Assembly (NCBI GenBank): GCA_015680685.1
Contig: MNCI01014516.1
Location: forward strand, 186,001-250,000
Direction: 5' to 3'
DNA length: 64,000 nt
Source of the DNA: Gnetum montanum
Lineage: Eukaryota > Streptophyta > Gnetopsida > Gnetales > Gnetaceae
Positions 1 to 10,953 of the stretch are shown piece after piece; within the stretch, counting starts at the first letter, position 1, and each line of letters starts with the position of its first letter. The translations under genes were made by a program, and so were the position numbers. Below the pieces are notes generated by a model. The model had not been told where the DNA came from. It ran no database searches and saw nothing but the letters and a program-made list of their open reading frames with translations.

Positions 1-1401
1 AAACTAGTAAAAATCCTCATAAAATACCAAGCTTAATCCCACACATTGGAAATCATGTTCCACATACTAGGTTATCATGTGGGCCAACATGTAAATCTTA
101 TAGCAACATTTAAGATGTTCAAAATTTCTCATAAGTTTCTTGGTGAACCCCGCAAGACCTAATATGTAAAACTAAGATTTTGATCATTACAAGTTGTAAA
201 AACTAAGTTTTAATTTCACACATGGCAAACCCTATTTCCACACACTAGGCTAGTGTGTGGAATAGTATGTAGATATCTACAAGCCTCAAAATTTTTCAAT
301 ACAACTCACACTTTGTCTCAAATGATCCAACAAACTACAAAATCATAGATGTTGATATAAGATCCTGGACAGGCTAAACAATTAGTCAAAACTTTCATAA
401 ATTGACATACAACCTCCACAAATTAGAACCCTAAGCCCCACATGTTGTAGTAACATGTGGACCAATGTGTGACATACATGGTAATAATTGACAAGTCCAA
501 AATTTCTCAAATGTTGTTAAGATGGGTTCCACATGTTAAAGACTTGATCTAGAGTGATTACAAGCTACTTTGGTGGAACCAAAAGCCTAAAATCTAGTCC
601 AAACTACTCATACACTGGGAGAATAGGTTCTACACACTAGAGTTTAGCCCTAGAGTGCCCACAAGTTGGGGATTCTATTCCCACATGTTGGGCTAGCATA
701 TGGACCAACATATTAAGCACAAAAAGCTTCAAATTTCATCAATCTAGCCCAAACACTGCCTCCATAGGTCCTTCATGCTGTGGATATGACACATAATGTT
801 CACACATTAAGGTAATGGTTTCCACACTTTTAATATACCACTTTTTAGCTATCTTTTTATTATTTTAATCATGAAAAACCAATTTTCTAGTAATTTATAG
901 TAATTTTCACAAGATTTTTTTTATTTTTCAACTATTTGCAAGATGATTTCGTATTTTAACTATTTTAATGAGATTTCTTATTTCTTTTTGTAGTTTACAA
1001 CCTATTTTCTCTAACTTTTTACTTATATTGATATTTTATAGCTTTTGAAATCATTTTACACTATTCTAACTTCATTTGATGTCATTTGGTGTCATGTTGC
1101 ACCATTTTGACATCATTTGACCTCATTTAGTCTCATTTTTACCATCATTTGGCATCATTTAATATCATTTAGCATCATTAAAACCTCATTCGACCTCGTT
1201 CTTTATCATTTTCCATTGTTTTTACCTCATTTGGTTTACTCTACTTCATTTGGCATTATTTGACCCTTATTCCATCTTGTTGCATCTCAATCTGCCTTCT
1301 TTAGCCTTATTTTATCATATTATGACCTAACTCAATCTTATTTTTTCCTATTCAACTCCATTTTGATCCTATTTAACTATGTAATGCTTTATCATTACTG
1401 T
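1..1401 (+). repeat. Leader repeat R, copy 1
   Basis: No gene is visible. Positions 1-840 are built from degenerate units of about 180-200 bp, each with a short hairpin core based on CCACAYGTT and its complement, for example 60-82, 238-260 and 438-460. Positions 840-1075 are T-rich. Positions 1075-1380 are a degenerate minisatellite of CATTTGACCTCATTT type with a period of about 10-13 bp. The same three blocks occur in the same order on the minus strand at 28051-30994, and the last two again at about 62950-63380. In those two copies a Tat-like pol region follows, so R looks like the untranslated leader or intron-like part of that element. This copy is cut by LTR-A at 1402. Confidence 0.7.
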
Positions 1402-2490
1402 TGTAACAATTGGAAATTTCAGTGCTAGAAAATCAAAAATCCTAGTGTGAAATAATTTAGCCCCAAATTCAATAGGCCTCAAAAAGGGATCTAGAGAAGC
1501 TCAAGTAGTCTTGCTAATCGAATGAAAAATTATGCATTTGTTATTAAATGTGATAAGATAAAGGTGAAAATAAATGCTTAGAAAATAGATGCAACACAAC
1601 ACTTAGAATAAATAGAAAAGAAAAAAATGACAAAACAAGCAATCACTACAAACTTTTGTATTAATCATTATGATAAATAAAATGCTAGAAACAAAGGTTT
1701 AGAAAATACATATTATGGTTTCTAAAAACCTAAGATATATAAGAATATCTTTGAGCTTTAATACAAATAGGATGTATTCTGCTACAATATCCACATAAAT
1801 CTACTCCTAAACTTTATTTGTTGTTGGTTCTCTCTACTTTGGTTGTCTACACTAGTCGAGAAATGGCTATGGAATTTTAAATTTTTTCTCTACTCTCAAA
1901 TTCTCTAGTCTAACTAAAAGAAAAATAATTCAAATGTCCTTCAAATGATGGAAAATTTTGCTTAAATAGGTTGTGAATGTCCTAATTTTTTGTTGATGTG
2001 ATTCTACCATGATTTCTAACAAAATTTGTGACATTTCAAAAGCTTTTGGTGGCTAACATTTGTAGTGTATGATAAACCAATGTTTTTGACCCTTTTGGGC
2101 TAAAATACCAATGTATTTAACACTTTCCACCACCCAAAACTATAGCCTAGTAACCATCAATGCATGTGGCTTTTCTTGCCAAATTTGATGGCATTTGGAC
2201 TATTTTCATGGCCACCAAGGTTTTTGGATTTTTAATGCCAACTTTGACAACATATTAGCATTTTGAGCCTTCACACATTGGCTTAAATGAAATTTACAAC
2301 TTGTGGGTTATAAAATTTACTTTACATATGAAGAATTATTAGAAACGTTGCAAGAATAAAGCTACAGGATAGGATTTTTTATGAAAAAATAGGCAATTAT
2401 TTCTACCTTTAAATTCCTATCATATTACAATGAAAATTTTTAGCTACTAGGCTTCTTACGCATAATACAAATTTTCTTTGTTGTGTTTTA
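1402..2490 (-). mobile_element. LTR of family A, apparently solo, reverse strand
   Basis: The reverse complement matches the two LTRs at 47970-49081 and 54699-55799 along its length. On the minus strand it runs from TAAAACACAAC (the TG terminus decayed to TA) to TTGTTACA. No primer-binding site follows the 3' end and no Gag or protease reading frame lies next to it, so it is probably a solo LTR. The flanking 5-mers, ACTGT on the left and TTTGT on the right, agree at three of five bases, which fits a decayed target duplication but does not prove one. Confidence 0.7.
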
Positions 2491-3820
2491 TTTGTTCTTC
2501 TTTGTTAATGTTTGGATGTGAAACATCACTACAAATTCATCACCCATGCTTCCTCTTCACACTTGATTTCATTGCTATCGAATAATGTCAAAGAGTGCTC
2601 ATAATGATGAAATAAGATTACAAGGTAATTTTATGAGTTTGAGATAAACTCTATTTTGGTTATTAAGGAATGATTATATGGGGTAATAAGAAATATGAAA
2701 TTTTGACATCATGGTTATGGTATGGTGCTGAAATGTTTACTAGATGATAAGGCCTTCATGCTTCATGGTTGAATTGTTTATTATCCAATAATGTGTTAGA
2801 AAAACAAGAACTCCATTCTTGGGAGTCTTTGATAACTTGGCTCTTTCGTTTTAGAGTCATTGAATTGACTAGCTTCAAGATACATTGGCCTCTCAACATT
2901 TTTGGTAATTTTCCTTCACATATTTATTTTTCTTTTATTTGAGGGGTGAAACCTTCATTGGGTTTTACTGCGAAGGCTGAATTTGATTTTATTTTCTAAT
3001 TAAATTCGATGTGTTACATTCAGTTATTTTAATGGTGGGGCATGTCCAAGGAAATGTCACATGACCATGGTACTATTGGCTCATTTCTACCATTACATGG
3101 AGCAACAATCCATGAAAAAAATAAGCACCATAAGAACCCTAAAAATTTTCACACATGAAGTAAAACATCATTTTTTTCCTTGAGTTATTTTTTAAAAAAT
3201 TTTGAAATAAAATATATTTTAATGTAAATGGAGCTACTTGCATTGTAACACATTTAGTATATGATGAATATGGTGTTGTGATATTTGGAAACCAAAAAAA
3301 GAAAAAGCACTAAGAAGATAATGGTTTTACTTTCCAAGGCTAATTCAGAGACAAGATTTTAGTAATGCATCTCCTAATTTTGAAGTTGATTTATGCAACA
3401 AAAATTTTTATGATAGATAATGTGTCACTAGGAAAACAAATCAAAATAAGGAAATCATTTAATACTAAGAAAAAAAAAACTAAATGTAACTCTGATAAAT
3501 CATTCCTACTACATTGTAATGGAAAAATCATGCATGTACTTGTGAATAAATGTGGCAACAACGCTAAGGCCAAAGACATATTTTGATCAAATGAATAGTT
3601 TTGATTATATGAAAGTCCACTACACATGTGGAATCTTATTTTATTGAGGCATTTATCATAAATACTAAATATAAAATTTTTTTTGATGGTTCATTTCAAC
3701 ACAAGAATAATGGAAAAAGATATGAAAGTTGGATATGAAAGTTATCAAAGGATGATAAAAAATATTCAATATAGCTACTAGGCACTTCTACAACCTACTA
3801 AACCTTTGGCTACTTGTTAT
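2491..3820. other. Unassigned stretch with weak coding-like patches
   Basis: I recognise no gene family. A plus-strand patch at about 2800-2990 reads fairly openly and ends in a short frame with GVKPSLGFTAKAEFDF. A 73-codon frame lies at 3365-3586. Both are short, and AT-rich random sequence could give similar frames. The stretch lies between LTR-A and repeat X. Confidence 0.3.
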
Positions 3821-4351
3821 CACATAAGACCATTTGATAGGGTAGTAGCAAAATGTGCCTCTAATTTGAGGGAAAGATTATTGGAGATGGTCATGTATAG
3901 GTGATGGAAAAGCTTTGGTAACTCATGAACATATTAAAAGGAGGTTTAAATTATGTTGCATGATATCATATATTATAAACCTTTTTTATAAAATTTATTG
4001 GGATATGAAACTCTACAAATTTCTAACCAGAAGCTCAAAGCACCTAATTATAAAGTAGGCATTGTTATGGTTATTGAAACCAATTACCCATGCCACGTAG
4101 AATAGTATTGCAATAGTAAAAAATATTTTCTTTCATTCGGCATTGACATAAAAAAATTTCAAGACTTCTTCACTTCTATTTTCCAATTTTAAAGACTATC
4201 AATAAATCATGAGCATTTTTTCCTTTTATAGTTGAAGCCAAGAAGAGACATTAGTCATAATGTAGATTTAGTTTAAGAAGAAGAAACTAAAATTAGGAAC
4301 TGGAAATCTTTAAAATTGTTTGTGAATTTATATTCAAATGAAAACTAGAAG
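3821..4351 (+). repeat. Repeat X, copy 1
   Basis: This segment, starting CACATAAGACCATTTGATAG, aligns over its whole length with 13504-14100; the second copy has about 60 extra bases in the middle. Both copies lie upstream of an LTR-B in the same orientation. That suggests X is the 3' end of the internal region of the LTR-B element, downstream of integrase. If so, this copy belongs to an older element whose 3' LTR is the LTR-B at 5200-6665. Confidence 0.65.
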
Positions 4352-5199
4352 AATAATTTCATAGCATTAATTATATATTAGGCAAAATCATTGGCCTGCT
4401 GCAACTCGACTACATTCCAAAGTAGCCATACAGGATGCAAACTTGAACTCAAATCTAAATCTTCAAAAAAATAACAAAATAAAAAATATAAGTGTATGGT
4501 TTAGTATGGTGGATTATTTTATAAGAGTTAATCTAAAACTAGTCACAACAACAAGATTCAAAAGTAGAGGGCACATTAGGTAGTCATGGCTACAACTAGG
4601 GCCAAATGCTATAACTATGTATTCTTTCTCATGGCCAAAATTGTAGTCCATAACATACCTTGAGTACTCCCAACTACAATGGTGGCCACATCTAAAAACC
4701 ACCTCCAAGGTGTACAAGATACAACTACATGTGCACATATTGAACTACAAAGGCATAATGCGACAATTTACAAACTCCTTCCTAGACATTGCAATAGGCC
4801 ACAAAACCCTCATTCATGTACTCTAAACAAACAAATGATCTACAACACATGGCGAAAGAAGAGATAGTAGCAAAAATGATACTAATCTTAAGCAACATAA
4901 ACATAGATGGACATGGCTAACAGAGGCATTGCCATGAGGTTCTAATGGCAAAAACATCTAGAGTGGTTGCCAAAGAAGATAGATCAAAAGACATGAAGGT
5001 CATCATGAGGTGCTCAGCGAAAGCTCCACTCTTTGAAGATTCTGACTTGCAATTTTGTTTGAAAACACAACAAGTGTAGGGGTAGCATACATGTCTGAAT
5101 GGGAATGACACTAAGTAGGGCATGGTTGTAGATATTGATGAATTTTTGGAATGGACATGTGGTTGTAGGGCCAATGTCATGCTCCTAAATCTTCTCTAT
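4352..5199. other. Unassigned region
   Basis: Nothing recognisable on either strand. Short frames at 4514-4738 (-), 4679-4867 (+) and 4917-5180 (-) have no family resemblance I can identify and overlap each other on opposite strands, as chance frames do. Confidence 0.3.
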
Positions 5200-6665
5200 C
5201 ATCGTGTGGTTCTAAATGATTCTATTATTTTTGACCTACCTTTTACCACAATACCATTAAAAATTTTAAATTAAAACCTCCATTATTGGAAGAAGGAACT
5301 TTTAATATGGAAAGAAGATAGCTAAATATCTTTGATATTTGTAAGGTTATAATTACCAAGAAGACACTTGCCAATTATGGCATGTATTTCTATAATTTTA
5401 ATAACTTCCTATGGAAGTTATAACTTCTAGGATGGTTATGAATTAATATCCCTAGATATTTTTAATATGTTAACTTCTCATGATTATTATAACTAAGGTT
5501 ATTATATAAGGGCCTTCAAAGGTAGAATTTAAAAGAGGGGGAACAGAAGGAGAAATTGGTAGAAGCATACTTAGAAGAAATATTGAAGATTGCATGGCTT
5601 GCTAAATACATCAATTCAGTTACTTTGTTTTAATCTTGTGAGTTCATTTCTTCTCATTTTGTTTTAGTTACTTAGCTAATAGTTTAGATAGTATCATGCT
5701 TGGCATTTAATTTTGAAATTTTTCTAGGTTTCCTTTATAGCTCTATTTTTGTGCAATATTAGACTTCTATTAAGGATTGTCGTATAAGAGATTATGTTGT
5801 AGAAAATCATCTTGAGCAATTTAATAGTAATGTCTTATAGAAATTTCCTATTTGAGTTGAGGAAACATAGAAAGTATTTTATTCTTCGCGATGACTAAAA
5901 TACATTCTTTATTTTGAAATTTTATTACCTTAATATTTCAATCTTAAAATTGTCAAATTTTTCTTGAAGTCCTATTATTTGCAATTCTTAACCAATTTTA
6001 ACTAGTTAAATAGAAGCTTGTACTTTGTCATTTACAAAGCATTTTGGTAGTTAAATAGATTTTCTATTATGAAATTTTTTTTCTACATTAGAAGCTTTGG
6101 ATGATTCATAATAGATTGAATTGAAATAATTTTATTATGAAGTGTTTCCTCATGTCAATTTATCTTGCTTAAATATTTGAGATTCCATAAAAATCTTCTT
6201 TCTTTTCTTTTCTCTTTCTAAAATCCATTGAATATCTCTCTATTTCTAATTTTCTTTTAAAATTTTCTCTATGGAAAAAATTAGGAGTAGATTGATAGAA
6301 TTGTGCTCAAACGCTTTTGTGAAATTTTATTTGTTATAAGTAATGTACTCCAAGAACTATATAGACTAAGTGATTTGACAAAATAGGAATGATCAACAAC
6401 TCAAAGTATTTGACAAGGTTAGTTGAATTTCTTTTATGATAGACAATTATAATTTTATACATTACCTAATTGTTTCAACATTCACAACAACAAACTCATA
6501 CTCACATGTCATAACCACTGAGTTTATTTGGAGGTATATGGGCCTTGTTGTTGCTAGGGACCAGTAAGCACCTAAATCCTATTTGAAGAACATCTTCATT
6601 TCTTATGACCCAGATCATGAGACCTAGAGGCCTCCAACATTGTCGATCCCAAATAGTTGCCAATA
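5200..6665 (+). mobile_element. LTR-B, 5' LTR of element E1
   Basis: Related copies lie at 14775-15919, 16503-17643, 23095-24194 and, reversed, at 57119-57780. The reversed copy shows the family start TGTAACGTCCC; here the first bases have decayed, so the left boundary is approximate. A TATA-like TTATATAAGG lies at about 5501-5511. The 3' end is CCAATA, where the other copies have CCAACA, and it is followed by a primer-site motif at 6673. Length is about 1.45 kb. Confidence 0.7.
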
Positions 6666-6672
6666 TTTCTCT

Positions 6673-6690
6673 TGGCACTAGAAGGATGGA
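6673..6690 (+). promoter_or_regulatory. Primer-binding site of E1
   Basis: TGGCACTAGAAGGATGG lies a few bases after the LTR end. The same motif follows other LTRs in the window (15935, 17653, 32272 and, decayed, 49092 and 55811), with consensus close to TGGCACTAGAAGGAGGG. The TGG start and the position just inside the LTR fit a tRNA primer site. I could not name the tRNA. Confidence 0.65.
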
Positions 6691-6829
6691 AATGACATTT
6701 GTCACCTAAGTTCATACTTCTAATATTCCTGGCACACAAATAGTTCTTTTTGTTGCTAGTAAATCTTAAAATAATTAGATACTATTCTGAGTTTATGGAT
6801 GGACATATTGATACTTTATAAGATTTCAA

Positions 6830-8340
6830 GGGTTTCAAAGAAATTCTTGATGATAAGAGTAATTATTCATTATGAGAAGAACAAAAGTAGGCTCTTGAGT
6901 TTGGGACAAGTAGTGGAGTTAAGATTATAAGGAAAAGGAAACCACCCCTTCTATCCAATTTATTAGTCTATAAGATAAGGACAAAGAAGTATAAGAATTC
7001 AATGAACAAAAGGAATTCTAATAGGATGGCAAATTCATGCCAAAGAATTACATCATTAGGATTTTAAAACAAAAACAATATTCCTAGTGCAGTTTACAAA
7101 TATTTTCCTAAGCCTTTTATTCCAAGAAAAAATTACTTAACTAAAGAATACATTCACATATTTGAGTTAGCTTTAGCTCATGCAAATACACAACACCAAG
7201 GTCAAGTTTGTAGTTTGTTTGTAGAAAACCTAAAGAATGTGGCTCAAATTTGGTATTCAATCTTGCTAAGCAATAGTATCACAAGTTGGGATGATATGAA
7301 TAATATTTTCTTAGCTAAATTTGGCAATAAATTAGATCAACAACAATTGTACTATGGGCTAGGATAAGCTAAGTAAGAAATTAAAGAGTCAATTATAGAT
7401 TTCAATGTTACATTTCAATGACAATATAGACCATCAGACAAAATGCTTAGAGATACTTATCTTAAGGCTATGAATCCCAATATTTAAATTTGGTTAAGAA
7501 GTTCAAACTTGTTAACACTAAATGACTACTTTAGTGAAGATATAATTAGAATGATAACTAAACCTAAACAATGAATAGATAATCACAACTCAAAAAAGAG
7601 AAGAGAAAATGATGATTCTTATACAAGATTTGGCTCAACCTAAAGCATTTCTAGGGCCATATCATATTAAAATAGAGCAAGAGTTTGAAAGAAAATAATC
7701 TAAAAAGGGATAGTTAATGAGAGACTTGTCCAACAAAGAAGTGAAACTAGAAAAAGCTTTGACAAAAGTTAAGATCAAAAAAGAAAAGAGAAATAGAAAA
7801 TATAAGCATCAAGATACTAAGTTAGTAGAGGATGAGGATGAAAGTGATCTTGTTATGTCTAACTTCCCTAATATTGAATTAGAAATGAGTAATCTAGTGT
7901 TCATTATGCAAGAAAATATTCTAATAATGGATCTAGTGATACCTCCTCTCTATCAATTTCTAAAGAAGATATATTTTTAGATGAACAGTGTAATAATAAT
8001 GAGTAAAATGGATATAATTTACGATCAAAGGAAAAATTAACTACTTAAAATCCTTCAAATATTATATCTGATCCATCTGCTAAGAGGAGGGTTTTTGAAC
8101 CAAGTAGAAGGAATAAAAATAAGAATAGAGAAGATCAAGAAGATCAAAGTACTCGAAATCATAATTTTAATAAATGGATCAAAAAACCAAGCTTTTATGG
8201 AGATGGAGAGTATACGCTCATTGAGGCTCTTAAACATGTCAAGGCCAATGTTAGCATATATCAATTGTTATAGATACGTGATCATCAAAGAAAAGCTTTG
8301 GAGTTTATTAAATAAAAAATGAGAGTTGGGGAATAAGAGT
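6830..8340 (+). pseudogene. Gag pseudogene of E1
   Basis: Gag would form the capsid-like particle that packages element RNA. The clearest part is at about 7190-7500, where the broken frame reads AQIWYSILLSNSITSWDDMN, the usual shape of the plant retrotransposon Gag core (aromatic-tryptophan pair, then a SW motif and a helical stretch). A highly charged Lys/Glu-rich segment follows at 7717-7980. A pre-protease segment at 8080-8300 contains YTLIEALKHVKANVSIYQLL, which resembles the segment before protease in Tat and Athila polyproteins. I see no clear zinc knuckle. Many stops and frame changes make this non-functional. The N-terminal limit is uncertain. Confidence 0.6.
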
Positions 8341-8379
8341 TAAGCTATGTGTCTAACATTGATAACATATCAAAAACTA

Positions 8380-8790
8380 GTTATTATTGGACTCTTGATA
8401 AAGAAGCTCCTCCTTTTCTTTTGACAATGAAGTTAACAAACAAATATATTCATAACTATTTGGTCAATTCTGAAGCTACCTCTACTATTATGCCATGATC
8501 CATATGTAAAAAACTTGGTTTGACTCTCGATAAATCCAATAAAAAGATCATCCAAGAGGACAAAAGTAGAGTGAAAATTATGGATCAACTACCTAATGTT
8601 CTATTAGAAATTACTTCTGAACCTTGCATAAAAAGTAGAGTGACTATTTAAGTGGTATATATACTAGATTCACATAGTCTTTTGTTAAGTATAAGTTGGA
8701 GTAAGAATTTATTTGGTAACATACCAATATATTATTCACACATGTGGCTACCTTTGAAAGGGGAGCCAAATCAAATATACATATACAGTG
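8380..8790 (+). pseudogene. Aspartic protease pseudogene of E1
   Basis: A retropepsin-like protease would cleave the Gag-Pol polyprotein. The frame reads APPFLLTMKL, then LVNSEATSTIMP, where active proteases have DSGAT-type sequence, so the catalytic Asp has become Asn and the Gly has become Glu. Next come KKLGLTLDK and, further on, a LLLSISWSKNLFG segment and HMWLPLKGEPNQI, which correspond to the C-terminal protease region of Tat-like elements. Stops interrupt at about 8499 and 8650. The 165-codon open frame at 8652-9149 covers the protease tail and runs directly into the archaeal-type RNase H. Confidence 0.65.
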
Positions 8791-8909
8791 AACCTTTGAT
8801 GAATGAAAGCATAACTTTGAATGGGAAGAATAAAGTCATTAAAATAAGAGCTTTTGAATTCAAAATTTGCACACTTCAAGAAGTTTATAACTCCAAGAAA
8901 GAGAAATCT

Positions 8910-9312
8910 CAAGATGAGAGAAAATGGAAATTATACTTGGATGTTTCTTGTAACTCCAAAGGTGTAAGAGTTAAAGTAGTTCTAGTAAAAGATGATTTCT
9001 CAAAGATGTTAAAGGTAATTGATCTATCTTTTCCTTTTACTAATAACAAGAATGAATATGAAGCTTTAAGTATTGTAATCAAAATAGAATTGGAAAAGGG
9101 AATCAATGTAATCACCATAAAAGGAGACTCAAGATTAGTTTTTGAATAGATTAAAGACAATTGTACAATAAAAAGCTCATTCTTTCATCCCTATAAACAA
9201 CTTATCTAAAAAATGTTGGATTAGTTTCATTACTATAAAATAGAACATATAAGTAGAAACAAAAATCATATAGCAGATCATTTAGCTAAGGTAGCTTCAA
9301 CATTAGATGTGA
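8910..9312 (+). pseudogene. Archaeal-type RNase H domain of E1, upstream of RT
   Basis: RNase H degrades the RNA strand of RNA-DNA hybrids during reverse transcription. The frame shows KWKLYLDVSCNSKGV, NKNEYEALSIV, TIKGDSRLVFE and RNKNHIADHLAKVAS, which supply the four acidic catalytic positions (Asp, Glu, Asp, Asp) in the right order and spacing. This is the pattern of the second RNase H of Tat-group elements, not the gypsy RNase H, whose remnant lies separately after RT at 10590-10830. Stops fall at 9148, about 9209 and about 9224; otherwise the domain is in one frame. Its place between protease and RT is unusual compared with E2 in this window. Confidence 0.75.
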
Positions 9313-9649
9313 AAAGGATAGAGAATTATGAAGGACTAGTAATTAAGATTGAACATCAGACATCAATACCAAATGACATAAGGCATTTACAAGTATTTGA
9401 AGATGATGATCAAGTACTTAGGTTTATCAAGAGTAGTAAGAATTTGACAATCAAATTATCTAAAATAGTTTCAAGGTTTAACATAAATTTCATTCCCAAA
9501 AGGTGATTAATTATGAACATGAATTTAGCAAAAATCTTCTTACTAGAAAAGATATACAAAATCCAGATGATCAAGCTAATCAAGTAGTGAATTTTGGATT
9601 TACAAAGATAAATATTAAATGTCATGAAGGAAGATGATTCAGTTTTTAA

Positions 9650-10340
9650 GAAAAACTTATTTTACTCTTGAAAAATTTTGCTTGGTCTTATGATGATCTT
9701 AAAGCTTTTAAACAAAATGTGATGACACATAAAATTGTAAGATAGTTAAACAAAAAGAAAGAAAATTCAATGCATTATTTGAACCAGCCTTGGAAGTCGA
9801 GATTAAAAAGTTATTAGAAGCACGAATTATATATCCAGTTTGATATTCGACATGGCTTGTTAATCTTGTTCCAGCAAGGAAAACGAATGTTGATATTAGG
9901 CTTTGTGTAGATTTTAGAAATTTGAATGAAGCCTCAGAAAAAGATAAATATCCACTTTCTAAAAAATGTTGATCAAAGTTTCAGATTGTCAAGTATATTC
10001 TTTCCTAGATGGTTTTTCAAGCTATAATTAAATTATGGTAGATAAGAGTGATATATATAAGACAACATTTATCACCAAGTGAAGAACTTTTGCATACCAA
10101 AGATTACCATTTGGATTATCAAATTCTTGAGCTACTTTTCAAAGAGCAATGGATTTTTCCTTAAAGATTTAATAGGTGAGCTCATTGTGGTCTATTTGGA
10201 TGGTATCACCGTCTTCTCGAAAATGAAGAAAGATTATATTGGTCATCTCCAACAAGGTTTTAACAAATGTTGTGAGTGTGGTATTTCATTAAATCTTAAG
10301 AAATGTATCTTCTGGGTTAAATTTTGAAGTATACTAAGCC
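9650..10340 (+). pseudogene. Reverse transcriptase pseudogene of E1
   Basis: RT would copy the element RNA to DNA. Visible blocks in order are NFAWSYDDLK (9673 onward), PALEVEIKKLLEARIIYPV, RLCVDFRNLNEA, DCQVYSFLDGFSSYN, TFITK, YQRLPFGLSNS and VVYLDGITVFS (about 10187-10218), then LNLKKCIF. The catalytic YLDD box has become YLDG, removing the second metal-binding aspartate. Several stops, for example after YPV, and one frameshift near 9965 confirm a dead copy. The overall fit is to Ty3/gypsy RT. Confidence 0.8.
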
Positions 10341-10409
10341 ATGTAATTTATTAAGAATTAATTGCTATAGATAACTCCTAAATTCAAGCAATACAAGATA
10401 TCGAGCATC

Positions 10410-10940
10410 CTACAAGTAAAAAGTCTCTTAGATCTTTCTTTGGAAAGATAAATTTTATTAAAAAATTTATCCCTAGATTCACTGGAATTACTAAATGTTT
10501 GATGCATATTCTCAAAAATGATATCCCAGTAAGGAAAACACTAAAATTAGAGAAAGCTTTAGTAGAAATTAAAAAATTTATTTAAGAAGCTCCATACATA
10601 GTAAAACCAACATTGAAGGAAGATTTTTGGTTATATGCTTTTGCTTCAAATAATTTAGTTGTTGTTGTTTTACCTCAAAAAGATGAAGGTCAAGATGAAT
10701 TGATTGGATTTTTTGGGTATTAGTTTAAAGGTTTAGAATTAAATTATTCGTACTTACAAAAATAGGCATTCGTAGTCATTAAAGCACTTTAGCACATCAA
10801 ATATTACTTGGAAAGCTAGTTCACATTATGCGAATAGAGCCTATGGTCAAAAAATTCTTAGCTCAAAATGAAATTGGATTGAAATGAGGGAAGTGGCTTA
10901 TAAAGCTTCAAGGTTTCATATTTTCATTTAAGATATGTAA
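10410..10940 (+). pseudogene. Gypsy-type RNase H pseudogene of E1
   Basis: After RT the frame reads FFGKINFIKKFIPRFTG, the connection domain of gypsy elements, then LKEDFWLYAFASNN, where active copies have a YTDAS-type motif, so the first catalytic Asp is missing. LNYSYLQK, FVVIKAL and HIKYYLES follow, the usual helix region of this domain. Several stops occur. It is clearly part of the same polyprotein as the RT upstream, and is distinct from the archaeal-type domain at 8910-9312. Confidence 0.65.
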
Positions 10941-10953
10941 AACCATTAAAGAA

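Noticed and set aside
1402-2490. 5' LTR of a further minus-strand Gag-protease element
   Set aside because: No primer-site motif or Gag sequence follows on the minus strand; below 1402 lies R.
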